A stretch of 9,765 bases of DNA from JACZQZ01 sp046756945 (GCA_046756945.1 JBHHXI010000116.1:1-9765); one strand, 5' to 3'; positions 1 to 6,597 are shown, counted from the first letter of the stretch. The notes: generated by a model from the letters alone, not told the origin. Made by a program: numbers and translations.

Positions 1-70
1 GGCGCGCCGCGCTCCTAGCCGGAAACCTCGGAAGACCGTCGTATGGTGCGCGAAATCGTGCAAGTAAGTA

Positions 71-2722
71 CTACAGGGCCGCCAGGCGCTGCTGGGCCTG
101 GTCCAGCCTGGCCCGCGCCTGGGCCGCGTCGGCGCGGCGCTGGCGCTGTTCCTCGATGACCTCGGCCGGGGCTTTCTTGAGAAAGCCGTCGTTGGCGAGC
201 TTCTTGTCGAACTTGGCGATCTCGCCGTCCAGCCGCGCCATCTCGCGCTCGAGGCGCGTCTTCTCCTTGGCCACGTCGATGACGTCGGCGAGCGGCAGGA
301 TCACCGTCGCCTCGTCGAGGACGATCTGCACGGCGCCCCTGGGCACGTCGCCGTCCGCCGCCTCGGCGGCGGACAGGCGCGCCAGGCCGCGGATCAGGTC
401 GCCATGGGCCGCCAGCCGCGCCCGGGCGGCGTCGCCGGCGTCCTTGAGCAGCAAGGGAAACCGCGCCCCCGGCGGCACCCGCATTTCGGAGCGCACGGAG
501 CGGACCTCGGAGATCAGGCGCACCACCCAGTCCATTTCGGCCTCGGCGCCGGTGTCGACCAGCGCCGCGTCGGGGGCGGACCAGGACGACGACATCAGCA
601 TGCCGGCGCGCCCGGCGTCGGTTTGGCGCCACAGCTCTTCGGTGATGTAGGGCATGAACGGATGCAGCATGTGCAGGAGCTGATCCAGGACCCAGGCGGC
701 CGTGGCCTGGGTTTCCGCCCTGGCGTCGTCGTCGCCGCCTTGTAAGACCGGCTTGGTGAATTCCAGGTACCAGTCGCAGAACGTGCCCCAGGTGAAGTGA
801 TAGAGGGCGCCCGCCGCCTCGTTGAACTTGTACGCCTCGATGGCCCGCACCATGCGGCCGGCGGTGGTCACCACGTGGCCGACGATCCAGCGGTTGACCG
901 TCTGCCGGCACGCCGCGGGATCGAAGCCGGCCCGCGGCCGGCACCCGTTCATCTGGCAGAACCGGGCCGCGTTCCACAGCTTGGTGGCGAAGTTGCGGTA
1001 GCCCTCGACCCGGCTTTCCGCCAGCCGGATGTCGCGGCCCTGCACGGCCAGCGCCGCGAGGGTGAACCGAAGCGCGTCGGTGCCATAGGAGTCGATGAGG
1101 ACCAGGGGGTCGATGATGTTGCCCTTGGACTTGGACATCTTCTGGCCCTGCACGTCGCGCACCAGGGCGTGGATGTAGACCGTCCTGAACGGCACCCGGC
1201 CCAGCAAATGGAGGCCCATCATCATCATCCGCGCCACCCAGAAGAAGATGATGTCGAACCCGGTGACCAGCACGTCGGTGGGGTAGTAGCGCTCGAGCTC
1301 CGGGGTCTCTTCGGGCCAGCCGAGGGTCGAGAACGGCCACAGGGCGGACGAGAACCAGGTATCCAGCACGTCCTCGTCGCGCCTGAGTTCCACCGCGCGG
1401 CCGTAGTGCTTTTCGGCGGCGGCATGGGCGTCGGCGTCGGTGAGCTCGACGAAGATCTCGCCGTCGGGGCCGTACCACGCCGGGATCTGGTGCCCCCACC
1501 AGATCTGGCGCGAGATGCACCAGGGCTGGATGTTGCGCATCCACTCGAAGTAGGTCTTCGCCCACGCCCCGGGCACGAACCGGGTGTCGCCGTTTTCCAC
1601 CGCCTCGATGGCCGGCCGGGCCAGGGTCGCCGCGTCGACGAACCACTGGTCCATCAGCCACGGTTCGATGACGACGCCCGAGCGGTCGCCGTAGGGCAGC
1701 GTCATCAGGTTGTCCTCGACCCGGTCGACGAGGCCGAGGGACTCCATCTCGGCGACCACCTTTTCCCGCGCCTCATAGCGATCGAGGCCGCGATAGCGCT
1801 CCGGCGCGTTGTCGTTGAGCCGCGCGTCGCCGTCGAGCACGTTGATCATCTCCAGGCCGTGGCGGCGGCCCACCTCGAAGTCGTTGAAGTCGTGGCCCGG
1901 GGTTATCTTCACCGCGCCGGTGCCCTTTTCCGGGTCGGCGTAGTCGTCGGCGACGACCGGGATCGGCCGGTCGACGATGGGGAGCACGCACGTCTTCCCG
2001 ACCAGGTCTTTGTAGCGGCCGTCGTCGGGGTGCACGGCCACCGCGGTATCGCCGAGCATGGTCTCCGGGCGCGTCGTGGCGACGCAGACGTATTGGCCTT
2101 CCCGGCCTTCGACCGGGTACCTGAAGTACCACATCCTGCCGGTGACCTCGCGCTGCTCCACCTCCAGGTCCGAAATCGCCGTGTGCAGCTTGGGGTCCCA
2201 GTTGACCAGCCGCTTGTCCTTGTAGATCAGCCCCTGGCCGAAAAGATCGACGAACACCTTGCGCACCGCCGCCGACAGCCCCTCGTCCATGGTGAAGCGC
2301 TCCCGGGACCAGTCGGGAGAGGCGCCCAGGCGGCGCAGCTGGCGGGTGATCGTGTCCCCCGATTCGGCTTTCCACTGCCACACCCGCTCGATGAATTTCT
2401 CGCGGCCGAGGCTGTGCCGGGTCAGGTCCTGCGCTTCCAGCCGGCGCTCCACCACCATCTGGGTGGCGATGCCGGCGTGGTCGCACCCGGGCTGCCACAG
2501 CACGTCCAGATCGCGCAGGCGGTGATAGCGGACGAGAATGTCCTGCAGGGTGAACGTCAGCGCATGCCCCATGTGCAGGCTGCCGGTCACGTTGGGCGGC
2601 GGCATCATGATGCAATAGGGCCGGGCGGCGGACGCCCTGTCGGCCGCGAAGGCGCCGGAACTTTCCCACAAGGCGTAGATTTTTTCCTCGACCTCGGCGG
2701 GCCGATAGGTCTTGTCCAGCAT
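71..2722 (-). CDS. valS: Valyl-tRNA synthetase (ValRS), complete
   Basis: This class I aminoacyl-tRNA synthetase charges tRNA-Val with valine in the cytoplasm. The 883-residue product has the whole family layout. The HIGH-type signature is HMGH (residues 50-53), preceded by PPPNVTGSL. The CP1 editing domain carries ATTRPETMLGD (about 215-225), the site that hydrolyses mischarged threonine. KMSKS lies at 528-532. The anticodon-binding domain follows, and the last 70 or so residues form the charged ValRS coiled-coil arm. The length is slightly below that of E. coli ValRS. I chose the ATG at 2722 because the synthetase homology begins at MLDKTYRPAEVEEK and GAGGGTGG lies about 10 nt upstream. An in-frame ATG at 2776 would add 18 residues with no family character. 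The stop is TAG at 71-73. The gene lies 73 bp downstream of popZ on the same strand, so they are probably cotranscribed. No terminator is visible in the 70 bases left downstream. Confidence 0.98.
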   Translation of the reverse strand: MLDKTYRPAEVEEKIYALWESSGAFAADRASAARPYCIMMPPPNVTGSLHMGHALTFTLQDILVRYHRLRDLDVLWQPGCDHAGIATQMVVERRLEAQDLTRHSLGREKFIERVWQWKAESGDTITRQLRRLGASPDWSRERFTMDEGLSAAVRKVFVDLFGQGLIYKDKRLVNWDPKLHTAISDLEVEQREVTGRMWYFRYPVEGREGQYVCVATTRPETMLGDTAVAVHPDDGRYKDLVGKTCVLPIVDRPIPVVADDYADPEKGTGAVKITPGHDFNDFEVGRRHGLEMINVLDGDARLNDNAPERYRGLDRYEAREKVVAEMESLGLVDRVEDNLMTLPYGDRSGVVIEPWLMDQWFVDAATLARPAIEAVENGDTRFVPGAWAKTYFEWMRNIQPWCISRQIWWGHQIPAWYGPDGEIFVELTDADAHAAAEKHYGRAVELRRDEDVLDTWFSSALWPFSTLGWPEETPELERYYPTDVLVTGFDIIFFWVARMMMMGLHLLGRVPFRTVYIHALVRDVQGQKMSKSKGNIIDPLVLIDSYGTDALRFTLAALAVQGRDIRLAESRVEGYRNFATKLWNAARFCQMNGCRPRAGFDPAACRQTVNRWIVGHVVTTAGRMVRAIEAYKFNEAAGALYHFTWGTFCDWYLEFTKPVLQGGDDDARAETQATAAWVLDQLLHMLHPFMPYITEELWRQTDAGRAGMLMSSSWSAPDAALVDTGAEAEMDWVVRLISEVRSVRSEMRVPPGARFPLLLKDAGDAARARLAAHGDLIRGLARLSAAEAADGDVPRGAVQIVLDEATVILPLADVIDVAKEKTRLEREMARLDGEIAKFDKKLANDGFLKKAPAEVIEEQRQRRADAAQARARLDQAQQRLAAL

Positions 2723-2795
2723 CGCTGAACCACCCTCTTCGTCTGTCCGGAAGTGATTTGGCCGGCCGGAGCTCACCGGAGAAAGGCCCGAAGCC

Positions 2796-3413
2796 TCAGT
2801 CGTCCAGCCTCTCGGCCCGGTTGACCATGAGGTCGATTTCCTTCTTCACCAGGCGTTCGATCAGATAGGGCAGATTGCGGTCCAGCCACTCCCTGAGGAT
2901 CGGACGCAGCATCTGCCGTACCATCCCCTCCATGGTCAGGTCCCTGTTTCCCACCGCGATGTCCCGCTGATCCAGGATGGCGCGGGCGAGCTGCGAAAGG
3001 ACGTCGGTGGACACCTGGACCGTCCTGCCGGACACGATCTCCTCGGGCGACGCGACCATGGACGGGGTGAGATCGAGGACGTTGTCGGGCTCCGGTTCGG
3101 GCTCGGGCTCGGGTTCGACCAGATCGATAACCGGCTCCGGTTCGGGCTCGGGCTCGGGCTCGGGCTCCGGCTCGGGCTCGGGTTCGGGTTCCGGTTCGGG
3201 CTCCGGCTCCGGTTCGGGTTCCGGCTCCGGCTCGGGTTCGGGCTCCGGCTCGGGTTCCGGTTCGGGCTCCGGCTCGGGCTCCGGCTCGGCCGCCTCTTCC
3301 TCCTTGGCGCCTTCCTCTTCCGCATCCTCGGACAGGATCCGGCGGATGGAGGCAAGGATATCCTCCATGGAGGGTTCCTGAGCCGACTCCGGTTGGGTGT
3401 CCTCTTCGCTCAT
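2796..3413 (-). CDS. popZ: PopZ / DUF2497 family polar organising protein
   Basis: PopZ self-assembles into a network at the cell pole that anchors the ParB-parS centromere and recruits cell-cycle regulators in Alphaproteobacteria. The 205-residue product has the three PopZ regions. The N-terminal client-binding helix reads SMEDILASIRRILSED (15-30). An acidic, proline-rich disordered linker follows. The conserved C-terminal oligomerisation helices (about 160-205) contain MLRPILREWLDRNLP and IERLVKKEIDLM. The linker is extreme: 26 consecutive Glu-Pro dipeptides (residues 43-94), then VIDLV, then five more (100-109). The position immediately upstream of valS and downstream of a tolC-like gene matches the usual alphaproteobacterial context. 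The start is ATG at 3413, with only a weak purine-rich ribosome-binding sequence (GCGAG). The 120-bp gap after tolC holds a -10-like TATAAA (minus strand, 3485-3490) without a convincing -35, so an own promoter is possible but unproven. The family call rests on the two conserved ends. Confidence 0.93.
   Translation of the reverse strand: MSEEDTQPESAQEPSMEDILASIRRILSEDAEEEGAKEEEAAEPEPEPEPEPEPEPEPEPEPEPEPEPEPEPEPEPEPEPEPEPEPEPEPEPEPVIDLVEPEPEPEPEPDNVLDLTPSMVASPEEIVSGRTVQVSTDVLSQLARAILDQRDIAVGNRDLTMEGMVRQMLRPILREWLDRNLPYLIERLVKKEIDLMVNRAERLDD
3087..3287 (-). repeat. Hexanucleotide tandem repeat coding for (Glu-Pro)n in popZ
   Basis: Twenty-six contiguous 6-bp units occupy 3132-3287, and five more occupy 3087-3116, separated by a 15-bp non-repeat segment. 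On the plus strand every unit is one of gggctc, cggctc, gggttc or cggttc. These are the synonymous combinations of GAG/GAA with CCC/CCG on the coding strand. The protein repeat is perfect while third positions vary irregularly (17 GAG to 9 GAA; 14 CCC to 12 CCG). The unit is a multiple of three, so gain or loss of copies would change linker length without a frameshift. Confidence 0.97.
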
Positions 3414-3533
3414 GGATTGGTCACTCGCTTCGCGGCTGCTGTTCCCGAGACTAGTCCACGGACCCGCGGAACGCCACCGGCAACTTTATACGACTCTAAG
3501 TGCGGATGGCATGGCGATTCCGCAAGCTTGCCG

Positions 3534-4949
3534 TTACTTGTAGCCACCACGCGCCGCGCCCGTATCCGTTTCCTCGGCCTGGCCCTTGCTGCTGCCGCCG
3601 AACCATTTGCCCCGGACCTCCCGATAATGCCGTTCCGGGTCATAGAAATCCACCGGCAGGTTCAACTGGCGCGCGGTCAACCGGCCGACGGCCGCCTTCA
3701 ATTCGAATGCCGCCACGACCTCGTCGCGTTGCGCCTTGACCAGGTCGACGTTGGCCTTGAGGAGTTCCTGCTCCGCGTCCAGGATGTCGAGCACGGTGCG
3801 CGCCCCCACCTCCGCCTCGCGCTTCACCCCTTCCAGGGCGATCCCGTTGGCCCGCACCTGGGCGGTAAACGACACGATCCGGGCCCGCGCCGTCTGCAGC
3901 GCTTCCCACGCCTGGGTCACTCCCTGCACCACGTCGCGGCGGGCCTGGGCGACATCAAGGCGCTCCTGCCCCACGGTCTGCTTCGCCTCGCGCAGGCGCG
4001 AGTACACCGCGCCCGACTGGTACAGAGGCATGGTCACGGTCGCTCCGATGGATTTTTCGTCGAACCGGCTGGTGTTGTTGAAGGTCTCGAAATCACGGCT
4101 CGCCTTGGCCTTGAGGTTGACGGTCGGCAGCAGTTCGCCGCGCACGCCCGCGATCTTGTCCCGCGCCGCCTTCTCGTCGAAAAGGGCTGAAACCACGTCC
4201 GGGTGGTTGTCGCGGGCAAGGGCGAACGCCGCCTCCCTGTCCCGAGGCAGCCCGCCCAGGGGGGCGGGCGCGGTCAATTTGCGCGGCGCCTCGCCGACCA
4301 CGTTGCGGTACACCGCGCGGGACGCCACCAGGTCGCCTTCGGCCTTGATGCGGTCCGCGGTGGCGCCGGCGAGGCGGGCCTCCGCCTGGCTGACATCGGT
4401 GCGCGTGACATCGCCGACGCCGAAGCGATCCCTGCTCGCCTGCAACTGGCGTTGGAGGACCTTCTCGTTGCCGATGTTGAGTTCCAGCACCGCCTGGTCG
4501 CGCACCACGTCCATGTAGGCGGTCGCGGCGTCCAGCAGCACGTCCTGTTCCGTCGAAAGCAGGCGGGCGCGGGCCGCCCTGACCGTGTTCTCCGCCTCGC
4601 GGGTGGCGGCCAGGGTACGCAGGCCGCGGAACACGGGCTGGGTGATGTTGAGGGCCACGCCGCGCGGGGTGCGGACCTGATCGGCGCCCCCGGCACCGGT
4701 GGAGCGTATGTTGGCGAAGGTGTCGGCGCGCTTGATGTCGCCGGTGACGTCGATCGTCGGCCGCCAGTTGGACAGCGCCTGGGGCACCTGCTCGTCGGTG
4801 GCGCGAAGACCGGCCCGTTCCGCCCGCAGCACGGGGCTGTTGGCGTAGGCCGCCGCCAGCGCCTCGTTCAGGGTCTGGCCGTGGGCCTGTCCGGCAAGGA
4901 CAAACGGTCCCACCAACAGGCCACAGACGACGGGCACCCAGAATTTCAT
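3534..4949 (-). CDS. tolC: TolC family outer-membrane channel protein
   Basis: TolC-type proteins are trimeric outer-membrane/periplasmic tunnels that complete type I secretion systems and RND or ABC efflux pumps. The 471-residue product starts with a signal peptide: MKFW, a hydrophobic stretch to about residue 20, and a plausible cleavage after AHG at 24. Two outer-membrane-efflux repeats follow (about 27-220 and 245-430). The first opens with TLNEALAAAYANSPVLRAER, and LSNWRPTIDVTGD marks the entry to the first beta region. Both halves are rich in heptad-like Ala/Gln/Arg helices. The end, FYDPERHYREVRGKWFG, is typical of alphaproteobacterial TolC/type I secretion channels. The start at 4949 has an excellent ribosome-binding site (GGAGGGGG about 6 nt upstream). 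It lies between the methyltransferase-like gene and popZ, like the TolC homologue next to popZ in Caulobacter. No ABC transporter or membrane-fusion gene is nearby, so the partner pump is encoded elsewhere. Which substrate it exports cannot be read from the sequence. Confidence 0.94.
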   Translation of the reverse strand: MKFWVPVVCGLLVGPFVLAGQAHGQTLNEALAAAYANSPVLRAERAGLRATDEQVPQALSNWRPTIDVTGDIKRADTFANIRSTGAGGADQVRTPRGVALNITQPVFRGLRTLAATREAENTVRAARARLLSTEQDVLLDAATAYMDVVRDQAVLELNIGNEKVLQRQLQASRDRFGVGDVTRTDVSQAEARLAGATADRIKAEGDLVASRAVYRNVVGEAPRKLTAPAPLGGLPRDREAAFALARDNHPDVVSALFDEKAARDKIAGVRGELLPTVNLKAKASRDFETFNNTSRFDEKSIGATVTMPLYQSGAVYSRLREAKQTVGQERLDVAQARRDVVQGVTQAWEALQTARARIVSFTAQVRANGIALEGVKREAEVGARTVLDILDAEQELLKANVDLVKAQRDEVVAAFELKAAVGRLTARQLNLPVDFYDPERHYREVRGKWFGGSSKGQAEETDTGAARGGYK

Positions 4950-5006
4950 ACAGCCCCCTCCCTCAGGCCCGCCATTTTTTGGTTTTCCGGACCGGCCGAC
5001 GGGTTC

Positions 5007-5035
5007 AGTCTATCCACGTCGGGAGAGGAAGGCAA
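5007..5035 (-). promoter_or_regulatory. Candidate sigma70-type promoter for tolC
   Basis: On the minus strand a -35-like TTGCCT (5030-5035) and a -10-like TAGACT (5007-5012) are separated by exactly 17 bp. Each matches the consensus at four of six positions. Transcription would start near 5000, about 50 nt before the tolC ATG. No terminator is seen after the upstream gene, so readthrough from that gene is also likely. Confidence 0.4.
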
Positions 5036-5064
5036 AGACCAGGGGCCCGGTTTTAGGCAATCCG

Positions 5065-5715
5065 CTAGAAGGTGAACGTGGGGGCGGGGGCGAACCCGGG
5101 CAGGAACGGCGTGCCGGCGTCGAACATCTCACGGCGCGACACGGTGCCCCCGTGGCGCGTGAACAGCGTCCCCTTGCCCAGGCCGTCGCCGGCGATCACC
5201 GCCACCAGACGCCCGCCGTCGGCCAGTTGATCGGTGATGGCGGACGGCACCCGGGAGACCGCGCCGCCGAAAAAGATCACGTCATAGGGGGCCTGCTTGG
5301 GATAGCCGTTTTCCAGCCGCCCGGTGACCACGTCGACGGTGTCGAGCTCCAGTTCGGCCAGGGTCTCGGCGGCCCGGGCGGCCAGGCCGGCGTCGCTTTC
5401 CAGGGCGACCACGGTGCTCGCCATCGGCGCCAGCACGGCGGCCGCGTAGCCGGTGCCGCAGCCGATATCCAGGACCACGTCGGTGGACCGCACTTCCGCC
5501 GCCTGCAACAGCAGCGCCAGCACCAGGGGCTCCATGAGGTAGCGCCCCGGGCCGATGGCGATGTCCTCGTCCACGTAGGCGATGCTCTGCAGCTCCTTGG
5601 GCACGAAGGTCTCGCGCGGCAGCTCGGCCATGGACGACAGCACCAGGGCATCGGTCACCCGGTTGGGGCGAATCTGGCTTTCCACCATGTTGTGGCGGGC
5701 GGCGGCGAAATCCAT
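5065..5715 (-). CDS. Protein-L-isoaspartate O-methyltransferase (Pcm/PIMT) family protein
   Basis: Pcm enzymes use S-adenosylmethionine to methylate abnormal isoaspartyl residues and so start repair of aged proteins. The 216-residue product has the family layout: N-terminal RHNMVESQIRPNRV (7-20), FVPKELQSIAYVDEDIAIGPG (38-58), the SAM-binding motif I VLDIGCGTGY (81-90), VVALESD (102-108), and PYDVIFFGGAVSRVP (143-157) with the usual GGRLVAVI strand after it. The substrate loop differs from canonical Pcm: GPGRYLMEP (55-63) stands where typical enzymes have a GQTISQP-like sequence. It may therefore be a paralogous methyltransferase. I chose the ATG at 5715 because AGGA lies about 7 nt upstream and the homology begins there. 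The in-frame ATG at 5754 would add 13 residues across a tandem-duplicated segment that looks untranslated. It is the first gene of the methyltransferase-tolC-popZ-valS run, 115 bp before tolC. Confidence 0.85.
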   Translation of the reverse strand: MDFAAARHNMVESQIRPNRVTDALVLSSMAELPRETFVPKELQSIAYVDEDIAIGPGRYLMEPLVLALLLQAAEVRSTDVVLDIGCGTGYAAAVLAPMASTVVALESDAGLAARAAETLAELELDTVDVVTGRLENGYPKQAPYDVIFFGGAVSRVPSAITDQLADGGRLVAVIAGDGLGKGTLFTRHGGTVSRREMFDAGTPFLPGFAPAPTFTF

Positions 5716-5721
5716 GGCAAT

Positions 5722-5747
5722 CCTGTCGGTCGGGCCTGTCGGTCGGG
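5722..5747. repeat. Perfect 13-bp tandem duplication in the 5' leader
   Basis: The unit cctgtcggtcggg occurs twice with no gap (5722-5734 and 5735-5747). It lies just upstream of the chosen methyltransferase start. The unit is not a multiple of three, which favours a non-coding leader over an extended N-terminus. Confidence 0.9.
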
Positions 5748-5769
5748 TGGTCAATCGTGGCCTGAGCGC

Positions 5770-5798
5770 TATATAAAACCGTCATCGGCTGAATACAA
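5770..5798 (-). promoter_or_regulatory. Candidate promoter for the methyltransferase-tolC-popZ-valS run
   Basis: On the minus strand TTGTAT (5793-5798) and TATATA (5770-5775) are separated by exactly 17 bp. The start point would fall near 5763, giving a leader of about 48 nt before the ATG at 5715. It sits back to back with the candidate tRNA promoter. Confidence 0.5.
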
Positions 5799-5822
5799 TA
5801 CCGGTACGCCCATTCGGGCGCC

Positions 5823-5850
5823 TTGACCGGTGACGGTGCAGAGACTAGGT
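5823..5850 (+). promoter_or_regulatory. Weak candidate promoter for the tRNA-Cys/tRNA-Asn operon
   Basis: TTGACC (5823-5828, five of six to the -35 consensus) is followed after 17 bp by TAGGTT, a poor -10. The start would be near 5858, leaving a leader of about 55 nt before tRNA-Cys. The leader contains a small hairpin (GGGCAT 5869-5874 with ATGCCC 5880-5885) and a 9-bp direct repeat CCCTTGCGG (5858-5866 and 5883-5891). Confidence 0.3.
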
Positions 5851-5914
5851 TCCCCTTCCCTTGCGGCGGGGCATGGGATATGCCCTTGCGGGCTCCCTGC
5901 GGTTTCCGTAACTT

Positions 5915-5988
5915 GGCGCGGTGGCGGAGTGGCTACGCAGCGGCCTGCAAAGCCGTGTACGCCGGTTCGATTCCGGCCCGCGCCTCCA
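5915..5988 (+). tRNA. tRNA-Cys (anticodon GCA)
   Basis: The full cloverleaf is visible in 74 nt. The acceptor GGCGCGG pairs with CCGCGCC (5978-5984). The anticodon loop CTGCAAA has GCA at 5947-5949 on a 5-bp stem. The T arm is GCCGG, loop TTCGATT, CCGGC (5961-5977). The discriminator is U (5985), as expected for cysteine tRNA, and CCA is encoded (5986-5988). It is the first gene of a two-tRNA transcript, ending 5 nt before tRNA-Asn. Confidence 0.97.
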
Positions 5989-5993
5989 GTTAT

Positions 5994-6069
5994 TCCGGCG
6001 TAGCTCAGTTGGTAGAGCAGATGACTGTTAATCATCGGGTCGCAGGTTCGAGTCCTGCCGCCGGAGCCA
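5994..6069 (+). tRNA. tRNA-Asn (anticodon GTT)
   Basis: The full 76-nt cloverleaf is present. The acceptor TCCGGCG pairs with CGCCGGA (6059-6065). The D arm is GCTC-AGTTGGTA-GAGC. The anticodon loop CTGTTAA has GTT at 6027-6029 on the stem GATGA/TCATC. The T arm is GCAGG, loop TTCGAGT, CCTGC. The discriminator is G and CCA is encoded (6067-6069). It is cotranscribed with tRNA-Cys. A decayed copy of its 3' half and terminator lies about 520 bp downstream. Confidence 0.98.
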
Positions 6070-6073
6070 ATAC

Positions 6074-6115
6074 AAACAAGGGCTAGCCGGAAACGGCCAG
6101 GCCCTTGTTTTTTTT
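6074..6115 (+). terminator. Rho-independent terminator of the tRNA operon
   Basis: A 10-bp stem AAACAAGGGC (6074-6083) / GCCCTTGTTT (6101-6110) is topped by an inner GCCG-GAAA-CGGC hairpin with a GNRA-type tetraloop, and runs into eight T residues (6108-6115). It begins 5 nt after the tRNA-Asn CCA. Read from the other strand it lacks a good T run, so it mainly serves the plus strand. Confidence 0.93.
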
Positions 6116-6133
6116 CGTGTCCGCGTCGTGGCC

Positions 6134-6158
6134 AAAAAGAAGCCCCGCCCGTCGGCGG
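6134..6158 (-). terminator. Likely Rho-independent terminator of the 98-aa gene
   Basis: On the minus strand, 4 nt after the stop codon, CCGCC-GACG-GGCGG forms a short GC-rich hairpin (6145-6158). A pyrimidine tract CTTCTTTTT follows (plus-strand a-rich 6134-6142). It converges with the tRNA terminator. Confidence 0.6.
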
Positions 6159-6162
6159 TGGG

Positions 6163-6459
6163 TCAATCGTAGCTCACCTCACCCGCCCCGATGGTGACGC
6201 GAACGGCATCATCTTTCTGGTCAAGCACCATGCAGGTGATGGGCATTTGGGCCCCTTCGTCCTCGATGTGTTCGGCAAGGACTTCGCCCGCGCTGCCGTC
6301 TCCGCGATACCTCATGACCAGCACGGTGCCGTTGCGGCTGGCCCCGACGAAGATGAACGGCGGCTCCATGCCCTTTTCTTCACATTTGTGGAGAATTTCG
6401 CCCAGGGTCGCCGCCATGTCCGTCGTCGGTTGGTCCGTGGGAGTTTCGTCGTCCGCCAT
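6163..6459 (-). CDS. Hypothetical 98-residue acidic protein
   Basis: I do not recognise this protein. The start at 6459 is supported by AAGGATAAGGA just upstream, and the stop TGA (6163-6165) is followed at once by a likely terminator, so it has the look of a real single gene. The sequence begins with an acidic, Thr-rich tail (MADDETPTDQPTTD). A helix-like stretch MAATLGEILHKCEEKGM follows, then alternating beta-like segments (PFIFVGAS, TVLVMRYRG, MPITCMVLD, AVRVTIGAG). This suggests a small alpha/beta cytosolic fold with no signal peptide or membrane helix. An in-frame extension to 6600 is open only because it runs antisense through a tRNA remnant. The gene sits opposite and between the intact and decayed tRNA-Asn copies. 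Two inverted repeats (6476-6491 and 6500-6520) lie in its upstream region. Confidence 0.75.
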   Translation of the reverse strand: MADDETPTDQPTTDMAATLGEILHKCEEKGMEPPFIFVGASRNGTVLVMRYRGDGSAGEVLAEHIEDEGAQMPITCMVLDQKDDAVRVTIGAGEVSYD

Positions 6460-6499
6460 CGTCCTTATCCTTTCACCCGCTCGAAGGCGGGGTTTCGAT

Positions 6500-6520
6500 A
6501 CTGGGGAAAATTTCCCCGGT
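6500..6520. repeat. 21-bp near-perfect inverted repeat upstream of the 98-aa gene
   Basis: ACTGGGGAAA and TTTCCCCGGT flank a single central A. All ten positions pair, one as G-T. A second hairpin, CCCGC (6476-6480) / GCGGG (6487-6491), lies between it and the start codon at 6459. With almost no loop, the larger repeat suits a dimeric DNA-binding protein better than an RNA hairpin. No function is shown. Confidence 0.6.
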
Positions 6521-6590
6521 TTAAGCCGTGCCCGCCGGCCAATGCCGGTTAACCATCGTGTCGTTGGCTCGAATCCAACCGCCCGAGCCA
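6515..6590 (+). pseudogene. Decayed tRNA-Asn copy (3' half recognisable)
   Basis: Bases 6548-6590 align without gaps to the anticodon-to-CCA half of the intact tRNA-Asn, with 34 of 43 identical. The GTT anticodon (6548-6550), T arm GTTGG-CTCGAAT-CCAAC, CGCCCGA, discriminator G and CCA are all recognisable. The T stem keeps pairing through paired changes, but the invariant T54 is C. The acceptor partner TCGGGCG is absent upstream. The 33 bases where the 5' half should be (6515-6547) match only about as much as a very decayed copy would: no D-loop GG, broken acceptor and anticodon stems. It is either a full-length tRNA pseudogene or a 3' fragment left by duplication or integration. Confidence 0.75.
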
Positions 6591-6597
6591 ATTGTGA

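Noticed and set aside
797..2728. Very long plus-strand open frame opposite valS (643 codons)
   Set aside because: It is a shadow of high-GC coding sequence on the other strand, with a His/Gly/Arg/Val-rich composition and no domain. The ValRS frame explains the region completely.
2723..2776. Upstream ATG extending ValRS by 18 residues
   Set aside because: The extra residues are unlike the family N-terminus, and the ATG at 2722 has its own GAGG ribosome-binding site.
3131..3290. Repeat block considered as a CRISPR or minisatellite array
   Set aside because: The units are contiguous 6-mers without spacers and keep the reading frame of popZ, so this is a coding repeat.
2977..3381. Plus-strand frame encoding a long Gly-Ser repeat
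   Set aside because: It is the antisense of the popZ Glu-Pro repeat. It has no conserved ends, while the minus strand has clear PopZ N- and C-terminal domains.
5769..6086. Short frames on both strands across the tRNA pair
   Set aside because: They run through tRNA-Cys and tRNA-Asn, which fully explain the sequence. There is no protein character.
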